Source: Blastococcus sp. TML/M2B
GTDB taxonomy: Bacteria > Actinomycetota > Actinomycetes > Mycobacteriales > Geodermatophilaceae
Direction of reading: 5' to 3'
NCBI RefSeq assembly: GCF_016612865.1
Contig: NZ_JAENZZ010000002.1
Location: 1,978,556-2,042,555 of the forward strand
DNA length: 64,000 bases
The notes beneath the pieces were generated by a model. The model worked only from the letters and a program-made list of their open reading frames with translations, was not told the origin of the DNA and searched no databases. Each line of letters starts with the position of its first letter. The first letter of the stretch is position 1. Of the stretch, positions 28,430 through 35,659 are shown piece by piece. The translations under genes were made by a program, and so were the position numbers.

Positions 28430-29019
28430 GGCGCCGAAGGTACCCCGGGCGGGGGCACGTCGAGGTCGGCCGGATCGGCCAGGCCGGTGCAGTCGACCTC
28501 GATCACCCCGCCGTCGGGACCCGAGTGCGCGCCCAGGTAGCGGCGGGCGCCTTCGTCGCCGGTCGCGGACTCCGCTACGCCGGCCCAGTGCTCGCGGCCG
28601 AGCAGCACCGGGTGGCCGCGGACGCCGTCGTAGGTGGCGACGGCGAGCGCGTCGGGGGCTGCGTGCGCGGCGACGGCCCGCAGCGCCTCCGGGGTCATGC
28701 CCGGCATGTCGACCAGCGTGATCAGCGCGGCGTCGACCGTGCCCGGGAAGCCGCGCAGCCCGTCCAGGCCGGTGCGCAGCGAGGAGGCCATGCCGGTCTC
28801 CCAGTCCTTGTTGGCGACGACGGTGGCGCCCTCGAGGTCCGCAGCCCGCCACACGTCGACCGCCTGCGCGCCGAGGACGACGAGCACCACGTCGCAGGCC
28901 GCCCGCGCCGTCCGCACCGCCCGCTCGACCAGCAGGCTGCCCTCGTACTCGACCAGCGCCTTCGGCATCCCGTAGCGGCGGCCGCCCCCGGCGGCGAGGA
29001 CGACGGCGGCGCAGGTCAT
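28426..29019 (-). CDS. MobA/MocA-like molybdenum cofactor nucleotidyltransferase
   Basis: 197 residues. The nucleotide-binding start VLAAGGGRRYGMPKALVEYEG, VVLGAQAVDVW, NKDWETGMASSLRTGL and LITLVDMPGMTPEAL are those of the NTP transferase-like family. The spacing and the GMASSLRTG motif favour MocA, which attaches CMP to form the cytosine dinucleotide used by CoxL. GMP transfer by a MobA type is less likely. A palindromic repeat lies between its start and the modC stop. Confidence 0.85.
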   Translation of the reverse strand: MTCAAVVLAAGGGRRYGMPKALVEYEGSLLVERAVRTARAACDVVLVVLGAQAVDVWRAADLEGATVVANKDWETGMASSLRTGLDGLRGFPGTVDAALITLVDMPGMTPEALRAVAAHAAPDALAVATYDGVRGHPVLLGREHWAGVAESATGDEGARRYLGAHSGPDGGVIEVDCTGLADPADLDVPPPGVPSAP

Positions 29020-29034
29020 GCCCGCCACTCTCCC

Positions 29035-29064
29035 AGAGGGCAGACATGGCCATCTCTGCCCTCT
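29035..29064. repeat. Palindromic repeat, copy 2 (AGAGGGCAGA arms around ATGGCCAT)
   Basis: A 30-base inverted repeat with a single A/C mismatched pair, centred on ATGGCCAT. The core 20 bases match copy 1 at 8671-8694 almost exactly. It starts at the last base of the modC stop codon and ends 16 bases before the next start, so in RNA it would form a long hairpin between modC and the nucleotidyltransferase gene. Confidence 0.7.
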
Positions 29065-30116
29065 CAGCGGGCGTAGACGGCGACCTCGGAGGCCTTGACC
29101 GACGCCCAGACCTGCGCGCCCGGGGTCAGGCCGAGCTCGGCGAAGGCGGTCGCGGTGACGTCGGCGACCAGCGGCACGGCGCCCTCGAGCTCGCAGCGGA
29201 CCGTCGTCCCGTGCGGCACGGCGCCGGCCAGCCGCAGCGGCCAGACGTTGCGCGGGCTGCCCTCGGGCCGGGCGAGGTGGAGGGCGACCGATTCCGGGCG
29301 GACGGCGGCGAACACCGGCCCGGTCACCTCCTCGGCGACGGCGACCTCCCCGCCGCCGTCCAGCAAGACCGCGGTGCCGCGCCCCGTGCCCGGCAGCAGC
29401 GAGAGCCCGACCAGCCGGGCGACGTAGTCGGTGCGCGGGTGCCGGGCCACCTCGGCGGGCCGGCCGGCCTGCACCACCCGCCCGTCCTCGACGACGACGA
29501 CCCGGTCGGCCAGCGCCATGGCGTCGACCGGGTCGTGGGTGACCAGGACGGTGCTGCCGCCGAACTCGGCCAGGTGGCGGCGCAGCTCGGCGCGGACGGT
29601 GAGCCGGGTGCGGGCGTCCAGCGCGGAGAGCGGCTCGTCGAGCAGGAGCAGCGCGGGGTCCGGTGCCAGCGCGCGGGCCAGCGCCACCCGCTGCGCCTGG
29701 CCGCCGGACAGCTGCGCGGGCCTCGAGCGGGCGAACTCCGCCAGGCCGACCCGCTGCAGCCAGGCGGTGGCGGTGCGGCGTGCCTCGGAGCGGGTGACGC
29801 CGCGGGTGCGCAGGCCGAAGGCGACGTTGTCGGCGACGGTCAGGTGCGGGAACAGCAGGTGGTCCTGGAAGACCATGCCGAGGCGCCGGCGGTGCGGGGG
29901 CAGGTGCGTGCCGGCGGCGACGTCGTCCCAGATCGCGCCGTCGACCGCGGTCCGGCCGCCGTCCGGGGGCAGCAGGCCGGCCAACACCCGCAGCAGCGTG
30001 GACTTGCCGGCCCCGTTCGGGCCGAGGACGGCGAGCACCTCGCCGTCGTCGACCGCGACGTCGAGTTCCACGTGCAACATCCCGCGTCGCACGCGCACCT
30101 CGGCAGCGAGCGTCAC
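29064..30116 (-). CDS. modC: Molybdate ABC transporter ATP-binding protein ModC
   Basis: 350 residues from GTG at 30116, overlapping modB. ABC motifs: Walker A GPNGAGKSTLLR, Q-loop MVFQDHLLF, signature LSGGQAQRVALARALA, Walker B LLLLDEPLSALD and switch His in LVTHDPVDAM. The C-terminal 60 residues form a TOBE/Mop domain (LAGAVPHGTTVRCELEG, LTPGAQVWASVKASEV), which binds molybdate and distinguishes ModC from other importers. Confidence 0.93.
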   Translation of the reverse strand: MTLAAEVRVRRGMLHVELDVAVDDGEVLAVLGPNGAGKSTLLRVLAGLLPPDGGRTAVDGAIWDDVAAGTHLPPHRRRLGMVFQDHLLFPHLTVADNVAFGLRTRGVTRSEARRTATAWLQRVGLAEFARSRPAQLSGGQAQRVALARALAPDPALLLLDEPLSALDARTRLTVRAELRRHLAEFGGSTVLVTHDPVDAMALADRVVVVEDGRVVQAGRPAEVARHPRTDYVARLVGLSLLPGTGRGTAVLLDGGGEVAVAEEVTGPVFAAVRPESVALHLARPEGSPRNVWPLRLAGAVPHGTTVRCELEGAVPLVADVTATAFAELGLTPGAQVWASVKASEVAVYAR

Positions 30117-30917
30117 GGCGCGGCCTCCGCGCGGCCCAGCCAGCGGTCGCGGAGCACGAGCAGCGTGGCGAGGGAGACGGCGAGCAGGACCAGCGACAGC
30201 ACGATGGCGGCCTCCGGATCGCTCTGCAGCGCCAGGTAGACCGACAGCGGCATCGTCTGCGTCGTCCCGGGGAAGTTGCCGGCGAAGGTGATCGTGGCGC
30301 CGAACTCGCCCAGGGCCCGCGCCCAGCAGAGGACGGCGCCGGCAGCCACCCCGGGCGCGACGAGCGGCAGCGTGACGCGGCGGAAGGTGGTCCAGCGGTC
30401 GGCGCCGAGGGTGGCGGCGGCGTCCTCGAAGCGCGCGTCGGCAGCGCGGCAGCGCGCCCTCCACGCTGATGACGAGGAAGGGCATCGCCACGAACGTCTC
30501 GGCGATCACCACCGCGGTCGTGGTGAACGGGATGGTGAGGCCGAACCACTGGTCGAGCCAGGTGCCGACGATGCCGTTGCGGCCCAGCACCAGGAACAGC
30601 GCGACGCCGCCGACGACCGGCGGGAGCACGAGCGGCACGGTGACCAGCGCCCGGAGGACGCTGCGCCCGCGGATGCGCGAGCGGGCCAGCACCCAGGCGA
30701 GCGGGACGCCGAGGACGAGCGAGACGGCGGTGGCGAGCGTCGCGCTGACCAGGGAGAGCCGCAGCGCCTGCCCGACGGCGGGGTCGGTCAGCCGGGTGCC
30801 GAGGTCGGACCACGGCGTCCGGACCAGCAGGCCGAGCAGCGGCAGGACGAGGAAGAGCGTGCCGAGGGCCGCGGGGACGAGGAGGGGCAGCGGGACGCCG
30901 CCGTCGCGCCTGCTCAC
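30113..30917 (-). CDS. modB: Molybdate ABC transporter permease ModB (frame switch)
   Basis: About 268 residues from GTG at 30917. Hydrophobic helices include LLVPAALGTLFLVLPLLGLLV and LVTVPLVLPPVVGGVALFLVLG. The sequence VEGAL is followed, after one extra base near 30450, by ADARFEDAAATLGADRWTTFR, the cytoplasmic EAA loop of ABC permeases, and then GAVLCWARALGEFGATITFAGN, typical of ModB. The length is one base over a multiple of three. GTGA overlaps couple it to modA and modC. Confidence 0.9.
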
Positions 30918-31694
30918 GGGCCGGGTCGCCGGAAACCGGCCGCCGCCAGCGGCGCGCTGCCCCTCGTCGGAGGCGACCAGGTCGACGAAGGCCCGCGCCG
31001 CCGCGGGGTTGGGCGCGTCGCGCAGCACGCACACCGGGTAGGCGTTGACCGCCCACTCGGCCGCGGGGAACGGCAGGCCCTCGACCGCGTCACCCGCGGC
31101 GAGGACGTCGGTGGCGTAGACCAGCGCGGCGTCGACCTCGCCGAGCTGCACCTTGGTGAGCGCGGCCTTCACGTCCTCCTCGAGGGTGTCCGGCCGCGGG
31201 GTGATGCCCGCCGCGTCGAAGACCGCCGTGGCCGCGGCGCCGCACGGCACGGTGGGCGCGCAGACGGCTAGGGCGAGCTCGGCGCGGGCGAAGTCGGCCA
31301 GGCCGGTGATCCCCGCCGGGTTGCCCTCGGGGACGACGATCTCCAGCACGTTCTCCGCGACGACCTGCGGTTCGCCGTCTGTCAGGCCGGCGTCGGTGAC
31401 GACGGCCATCTGCGGCTCGTTCGCGCTGGCGAAGACGTCGGCCGGTGCGCCCTGGGTGAGCTGGGTGGCCAGCTGGGCGCTGCCGGCGAAGTTGAACTGG
31501 ACCGCCAGACCCGGGTGCTCCGCCTCGAGCCGGTCGCCCAGGTCGGTGAAGACGTCGGTGAGCGAGGCGGCGGCGAAGACGGTCAGCGTGCCGCCGATCC
31601 CGCCGTCGTCCCTGGTGGACGACCCGCCGCTGCCGGCGCAGCCGGCGAGCACCGCCAGCGCGAGCGCGGCACCGGCCGCGCGTCCGATCCGCAT
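30914..31694 (-). CDS. modA: Molybdate-binding lipoprotein ModA (frame switch near the end)
   Basis: About 260 residues. The signal peptide ends in lipobox LAGC (Cys about 19). The binding protein has LTVFAAASLTDVFTDLGDRLE, FNFAGSAQLATQLTQGAPADVFAS and VYATDVLAAGDAVEGLPFP, contacts known for oxyanion binding in ModA. As written the frame runs straight into modB, but one extra base near 30965 explains this: the corrected frame gives LAAAGFRRPGP and a TGA overlapping the modB GTG. Confidence 0.9.
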
Positions 31695-31744
31695 GCGCGG
31701 AACCCTAGCGGCTCACCGCTTCCGCGCGTGCGGTTCCCGCCCGC

Positions 31745-32137
31745 TCAGGGGACGTCGACGCTCACCTGGGTGGCCTTGACCGTCGCGACGGCCCGGACGC
31801 CCACCTCGAGGCCGAGCTCGTCGGCCGCCTCGCGGGACATGAGGGAGACGACGCGGAACGGGCCGGCCTGGATCTCGACCTGCGCCATGACGGTGTCGCG
31901 GACGACGCGGGTGACGATGCCGGTCAGCCGGTTGCGGGCGGAGGAGGAGCGGGTGACGCCGGGCTCCGGCGGCTCGTGCATCTCGGCGGCGACGCGGGCG
32001 AGGTCGGCGCCCTCCACCACGGCCGGGCCGCCGTCGCGTGCGGCCGGGAGCCGGCCGCTGTCGATCCAGCGGCGCACCGTGTCGTCGCTGACGCCGAGCA
32101 GGGCGGCCGCCTCGGCGATCCGGTAGGTGGCGGCCAC
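31745..32137 (-). CDS. HTH-TOBE molybdate-responsive regulator
   Basis: 130 residues made of two small domains. Residues 1-50 are an excisionase/MerR-type helix-turn-helix (TYRIAEAAALLGVSDDTVRRWIDSGRLPAARDGG). Residues 65-130 are a TOBE/Mop molybdate-binding domain (RNRLTGIVTRVVRDTVMAQVEIQAGP...LGLEVGVRAVATVKATQVSV). It therefore looks like a minimal ModE substitute, sensing molybdate and controlling the adjacent modABC genes, which start 50 bases downstream of its stop. Role is inferred from domains and position. Confidence 0.85.
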   Translation of the reverse strand: MAATYRIAEAAALLGVSDDTVRRWIDSGRLPAARDGGPAVVEGADLARVAAEMHEPPEPGVTRSSSARNRLTGIVTRVVRDTVMAQVEIQAGPFRVVSLMSREAADELGLEVGVRAVATVKATQVSVDVP

Positions 32138-32156
32138 GTGCCGACCCTAGACGTGC

Positions 32157-32183
32157 CTGTGGACGGGACGCCGCCGTCCACAG
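32157..32183. promoter_or_regulatory. Palindrome in the divergent promoter region of the HTH-TOBE regulator
   Basis: CTGTGGACGG and CCGTCCACAG are perfect 10-base inverted arms separated by 7 bases. They lie 20 bases upstream of the HTH-TOBE start and 34 bases before the divergent DUF2786 start, a position suited to an operator. Confidence 0.5.
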
Positions 32184-32216
32184 CCGCCCGGGCCGGACGT
32201 CGGCCGGGCGGGCAGC

Positions 32217-33509
32217 ATGCCCGACGTGATGGACGACGCCTGGCTCGCCGACCTGCTCCGGCACCGCGCCCCGCTGCTCGCCGACCCCGGGAGCGCGACC
32301 GAGCTGGCCGGCGCGCTGGCGGCGCGGGGGGTCGCGCTGGACGGCGACGGCTCGGTCACGGCCGCCCTGGTCGAGGCCGGGCTGCTCGAGGCGCTGGACG
32401 GGACGTGGGAGCGCGGGTGGCAGCCGGCCGACGTCGCGCACGCGGCCCGCCGGAAGGCGACGGCCGGGTCGGTGCCGCTGGTCGTGGCGCTGATCGGTGC
32501 GCACGCGCGGCGGACTGCGGCGGCGGAGCGGGCCCCGGAGGCCTGGGTGGAGCAGCTGCGCGAGCTGGGCGCCCTCGACGGCGGTGCCGCTGCCGGGGAT
32601 CCGACCGCCGACGGGGCCGGTGCCGTGGTGGCCGGGTGGCAGCGCTCCGAGCGCCGGTCGGCGGCCGAGGCCTGGCGGATCGCGCTCCAGCTGCTCGGGG
32701 TGCTGCGCGGCTCGCCGCGGATCGAGCTGCTGGTGCCGCCGCCGTCGCGGTGGGGTGACGCTCGGCGCCGGGCATCCCCTCCCGGCGCGAGGCCAGGGCC
32801 GACCGCTGCGGCCGGCGAGGAGCGCGCCCTGCGCGTCATCCGCGGGCTGCTGGCCAAGGCGGAGGCGACCGACTTCGCCGAGGAGGCCGAGGCGCTGACC
32901 GCCAAGGCGCAGGAGCTCATGACCCGGCACGCCGTGGATGCCGCGGTGCTGCAGGGTGAGCTGCCGGCGGGCGAGGTGGGCACCCGGCGGGTGCACGTCG
33001 CCGACCCGTACGTGCGGGCGAAGGTGCAGCTGCTGGGCGCGGTCGCGGAGGCGAACGACGCGCGGATGGTCTGGTACCAGGGGTTGGGCATCGCGACGGT
33101 GGTGGGCGCGCGGGCCGACCTGGACGCCGTCGAGCTGCTGTTCACCTCGCTGCTGCTGCAGGTCGCGCAGGGGCTGGCCGCCGCCGAGCGGACCCGAGGG
33201 CCCTCCGCCTCGCCGCGCGCGTTCCGCCGGGCGTTCCTCCTCGGCTACGCGCACCGGGTGGGCGAGCGGCTGCAGGAGGCCCGTCGCCGCGCCACCGCCG
33301 AGGCCACCGCTGCGGCGGCGGAGCGCGAGGTGGACCTGCTGCCGGTGCTCCGTTCGCGCACGGAGGCCGTCGACACCGCGCTCGCCCAGCTCTTCCCGAA
33401 GCTGCGCACCAGCCGCAGCCGGGCGTCGGTCGACGCCGGCGGGTGGCTCGCCGGGCAGTCCGCGGCCGAACGCGCCGACGTCGGCTCCCGCCGCCCGCCC
33501 CTCGGCTGA
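32217..33509 (+). CDS. DUF2786 domain protein
   Basis: 430 residues. A poorly conserved N-terminal half is followed by DUF2786 (about residues 200-250): ERALRVIRGLLAKAEATDFAEEAEALTAKAQELMTRHAVD. The C-terminal part has DLDAVELLFTSLLLQVAQGL, RAFRRAFLLGYAHRVGERLQEA and a run of Ala-rich helices ending in FPKLRTSRSR. DUF2786 proteins are widespread in actinobacteria and some phages with no known activity. Confidence 0.8.
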   Translation: MPDVMDDAWLADLLRHRAPLLADPGSATELAGALAARGVALDGDGSVTAALVEAGLLEALDGTWERGWQPADVAHAARRKATAGSVPLVVALIGAHARRTAAAERAPEAWVEQLRELGALDGGAAAGDPTADGAGAVVAGWQRSERRSAAEAWRIALQLLGVLRGSPRIELLVPPPSRWGDARRRASPPGARPGPTAAAGEERALRVIRGLLAKAEATDFAEEAEALTAKAQELMTRHAVDAAVLQGELPAGEVGTRRVHVADPYVRAKVQLLGAVAEANDARMVWYQGLGIATVVGARADLDAVELLFTSLLLQVAQGLAAAERTRGPSASPRAFRRAFLLGYAHRVGERLQEARRRATAEATAAAAEREVDLLPVLRSRTEAVDTALAQLFPKLRTSRSRASVDAGGWLAGQSAAERADVGSRRPPLG

Positions 33510-33545
33510 CCCGCCCGCCCGCGCCGCCACCGAGCCCCGCTGCGT

Positions 33546-33575
33546 GGCCGGACGTTCCCGCGGGAACGTCCGGCC
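33546..33575. repeat. Perfect 30-base palindrome, left flank of the DUF222/HNH gene
   Basis: Positions 33546-33560 (GGCCGGACGTTCCCG) are the exact reverse complement of 33561-33575. The central 22 bases recur exactly at 35552-35573. The two copies lie 80 bases before and 3 bases after the DUF222/HNH gene. Confidence 0.8.
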
Positions 33576-33649
33576 ACCGCTCGTCGCCTCGTCGCCGGAC
33601 ATCGGGCCGCCGCCGACCAGCGGAAACTGTCGGACCACACCCCTACCGT

Positions 33650-33665
33650 TCGAACATGCGATCGA
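33650..33665 (+). promoter_or_regulatory. Candidate LexA/SOS box over the start codon of the DUF222/HNH gene
   Basis: TCGAAC-N4-GATCGA matches the actinobacterial LexA consensus TCGAAC-N4-GTTCGA with one base changed in the right half. The spacer contains the start ATG. LexA boxes are known in front of several 13E12-family genes in Mycobacterium tuberculosis, which supports the assignment. Confidence 0.5.
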
Positions 33666-35548
33666 ATGATCAGGCAGACGAGACGCCGCTGGCGGAGCTG
33701 GCCGCGGCGATCACCACCGGCGCGGTGCGGCTGGCGGCGGCCACCGCGACCTGGCTGCGACTGGTGGCGGAGTTCGACCGCCGCGGGGGCTGGCACGGCG
33801 TCGGCATCCTGTCCTGCGCCCACTGGCTCGCCTGGCAGTGCGGCCTCGGGCCCGGCGCGGCCCGCGAGCACGTCCGGGTCGCGCGAGCGCTGGGCGGGCT
33901 CCCGCTGATCGAGGAGGAGTTCGCGGCCGGGCGGCTGTCGTACTCGAAGGTCCGCGCGCTCACCCGCATCGCGGCGCCGGACTGCGAGGCCTCGCTGGTC
34001 GAGTTCGCGCTCTGCGCCACCGCCTCGCAGACCGAGCGCTTCTGCCGCCAGTGGCGCCGCGCCGACGCCGCCGCAGCCGGCGACCCCGGGACGGGCTCCC
34101 GGGGGGTCGGCGCCGAGGACCTGCAGTCCTTCGAGCACTGGTACGACGACGACGGCTTCCTGACGCTCGAGGTCCGCATGCCCGGGCCGGCCGGAGCAGC
34201 CCTGATGACCCGGATCGAGGCCCGCGCGGAGCGGGACGCCCGGCGCGAACGGGCCCAGGCGACGAAGGCGACCGCCCGCCACGAGGCGATCCGGGCGGCC
34301 GGGGGCACCGTCGACCGCGAGATCGAGAAGCGCTGCGCCGAGGATGCCGCGGTGGGCCGCGTTCGCGAGCGCACCACGGCCCGCCGCATCGCCGCCCTGG
34401 CCGAGCTCGTCGAGGCCGGCGCCGCACGCGGCCACCGCCGGCCCGGCGACCCGCCACGGCGCGAGGTGGTGGTGCACGTCGACGCCGCGGTCATCGCCGA
34501 CGACGCCGCGGCCGGCCGGGCGTACGTCGAGGGCGGGCCGGCCATCACGGGCGCTGATGTCCGCCGCCTGCTCTGCGAGGCGACCGTCGTGACGATGCTG
34601 GAACGCGGCCGGGAACCGCTCGCGGTCGGACGCCGGCAGCGCCGCGCGACGAAGGCCCAGCGGCGCGCCCTGTACCGCCGCGACGGCGGCTGCGCCCGCC
34701 CCGGCTGCCCCGAGACCCGCATCGAGCGACTGCACGCCCACCACATGCGGCACTGGATCTTCGGCGGCCGGACCGACATCGACAACATGGTGCTGCTGTG
34801 CGACGTCGACCACGGCCTGGTCCACGACCACGGCCTCGTGGTCAGCCGGCGCGACGGACGGCTCGTCGTGCTGACCCCTGACGGCCGGCGCGTGTGGGGC
34901 GGCCCCGACGCCGCCTTCGTCGGCGGCCTGGCAGGTGCTCAGAGCTCGGACGCGGACGGCGCCGCCGGCAGCTCGCCCGACCGGGCGGAGGTCTTCGCCG
35001 GCGTGCACCCCCTCGACACGACCGTCGGTCCCCGCCCCTCGGACACCGCACCCCCGACCACACCCGTGGACGCGGACCTCGACCAGCTCCTCGGCGGTGC
35101 CCCCGCCGCGACCGGTGCTGCCACCGATGCCTACGGCGAACCGCTCGGCAGGCGGGCCGGGCGCGCGGCGGGCCGCCGACGCACCGATCACCGCCGCGGC
35201 CGACCGGTGCCCACGCACCCCGGCGCTCCCGGCCGGGCGGGTCGCCCACCCGCCGGGCCCGGCGGCCCGCGGCACGCCTGGCGCATCCGTGGTGCCACCG
35301 GCCCTGCGTCCCCCGGCGCGGACAGGCGGGACGGGCTGAACGGGCGGGACGGGCTGGACGGGCTGGACGGGCTGGACGGGCTGGACGGGCTGGACCGGAT
35401 CCTCTTCCCGGACGGCGCGCCGGCACGCCCGATGCCCGGCGACGCCCACTACGAGCGACTCGACATGGCCTGGGCGATCAGCGTCCTGATGGGGCACCGC
35501 GAGGTGGTCCGCCGACGGGATGCCGAGCGCGGGCCGGCGGCCGGGTGA
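33656..35548 (+). CDS. DUF222/HNH endonuclease of the 13E12 repeat family
   Basis: 630 residues from ATG at 33656. The N-terminal DUF222 domain has LVAEFDRRGGWHGVGILSCA, HWLAWQCGLGPGAAREHVRVARAL and GRLSYSKVRALTRIA, then DDDGFLTLEVRMPGPAGAAL. The HNH nuclease (about residues 340-390) has YRRDGGCARPGCPETRIERL, HAHHMRHWIFGGRTDIDNMVLLC and HGLVHDHG, with two CxxC-like zinc ligands and the catalytic His. A long disordered C-terminus follows, with five Gly-Leu-Asp repeats. These proteins are multicopy in actinobacteria and behave like selfish or DNA damage-linked genes; cellular function is not established. Two identical palindromes bracket it. Confidence 0.9.
   Translation: MRSNDQADETPLAELAAAITTGAVRLAAATATWLRLVAEFDRRGGWHGVGILSCAHWLAWQCGLGPGAAREHVRVARALGGLPLIEEEFAAGRLSYSKVRALTRIAAPDCEASLVEFALCATASQTERFCRQWRRADAAAAGDPGTGSRGVGAEDLQSFEHWYDDDGFLTLEVRMPGPAGAALMTRIEARAERDARRERAQATKATARHEAIRAAGGTVDREIEKRCAEDAAVGRVRERTTARRIAALAELVEAGAARGHRRPGDPPRREVVVHVDAAVIADDAAAGRAYVEGGPAITGADVRRLLCEATVVTMLERGREPLAVGRRQRRATKAQRRALYRRDGGCARPGCPETRIERLHAHHMRHWIFGGRTDIDNMVLLCDVDHGLVHDHGLVVSRRDGRLVVLTPDGRRVWGGPDAAFVGGLAGAQSSDADGAAGSSPDRAEVFAGVHPLDTTVGPRPSDTAPPTTPVDADLDQLLGGAPAATGAATDAYGEPLGRRAGRAAGRRRTDHRRGRPVPTHPGAPGRAGRPPAGPGGPRHAWRIRGATGPASPGADRRDGLNGRDGLDGLDGLDGLDGLDRILFPDGAPARPMPGDAHYERLDMAWAISVLMGHREVVRRRDAERGPAAG
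35351..35395 (+). repeat. 9-base tandem repeat, five copies, inside the DUF222/HNH gene
   Basis: The unit GGGCTGGAC repeats five times without change and encodes (Gly-Leu-Asp)5 in the disordered C-terminal linker of the DUF222/HNH protein. Exact identity suggests recent slippage expansion. Confidence 0.8.
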
Positions 35549-35551
35549 TCC

Positions 35552-35573
35552 GGACGTTCCCGCGGGAACGTCC
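35552..35573. repeat. Perfect 22-base palindrome, right flank of the DUF222/HNH gene
   Basis: GGACGTTCCCG followed by its exact complement, identical to the core of the palindrome at 33546-33575. It begins 3 bases after the DUF222/HNH stop codon, so in RNA it would be a strong terminator hairpin. Confidence 0.8.
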
Positions 35574-35659
35574 ACACGGCGCCCCCCGCCCGACCGCGGC
35601 GCGCCGGTGGTGAGACCCCGCACGGTTTGCCGAGCCCGGGCGACGGGGAGGGGGAGCCG

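Noticed and set aside
29064..31694. Fusion of ModA and ModB into one protein
   Set aside because: The frame is open only because of one extra base near 30965. The corrected frame gives a normal ModA end and a GTGA overlap with the modB start.
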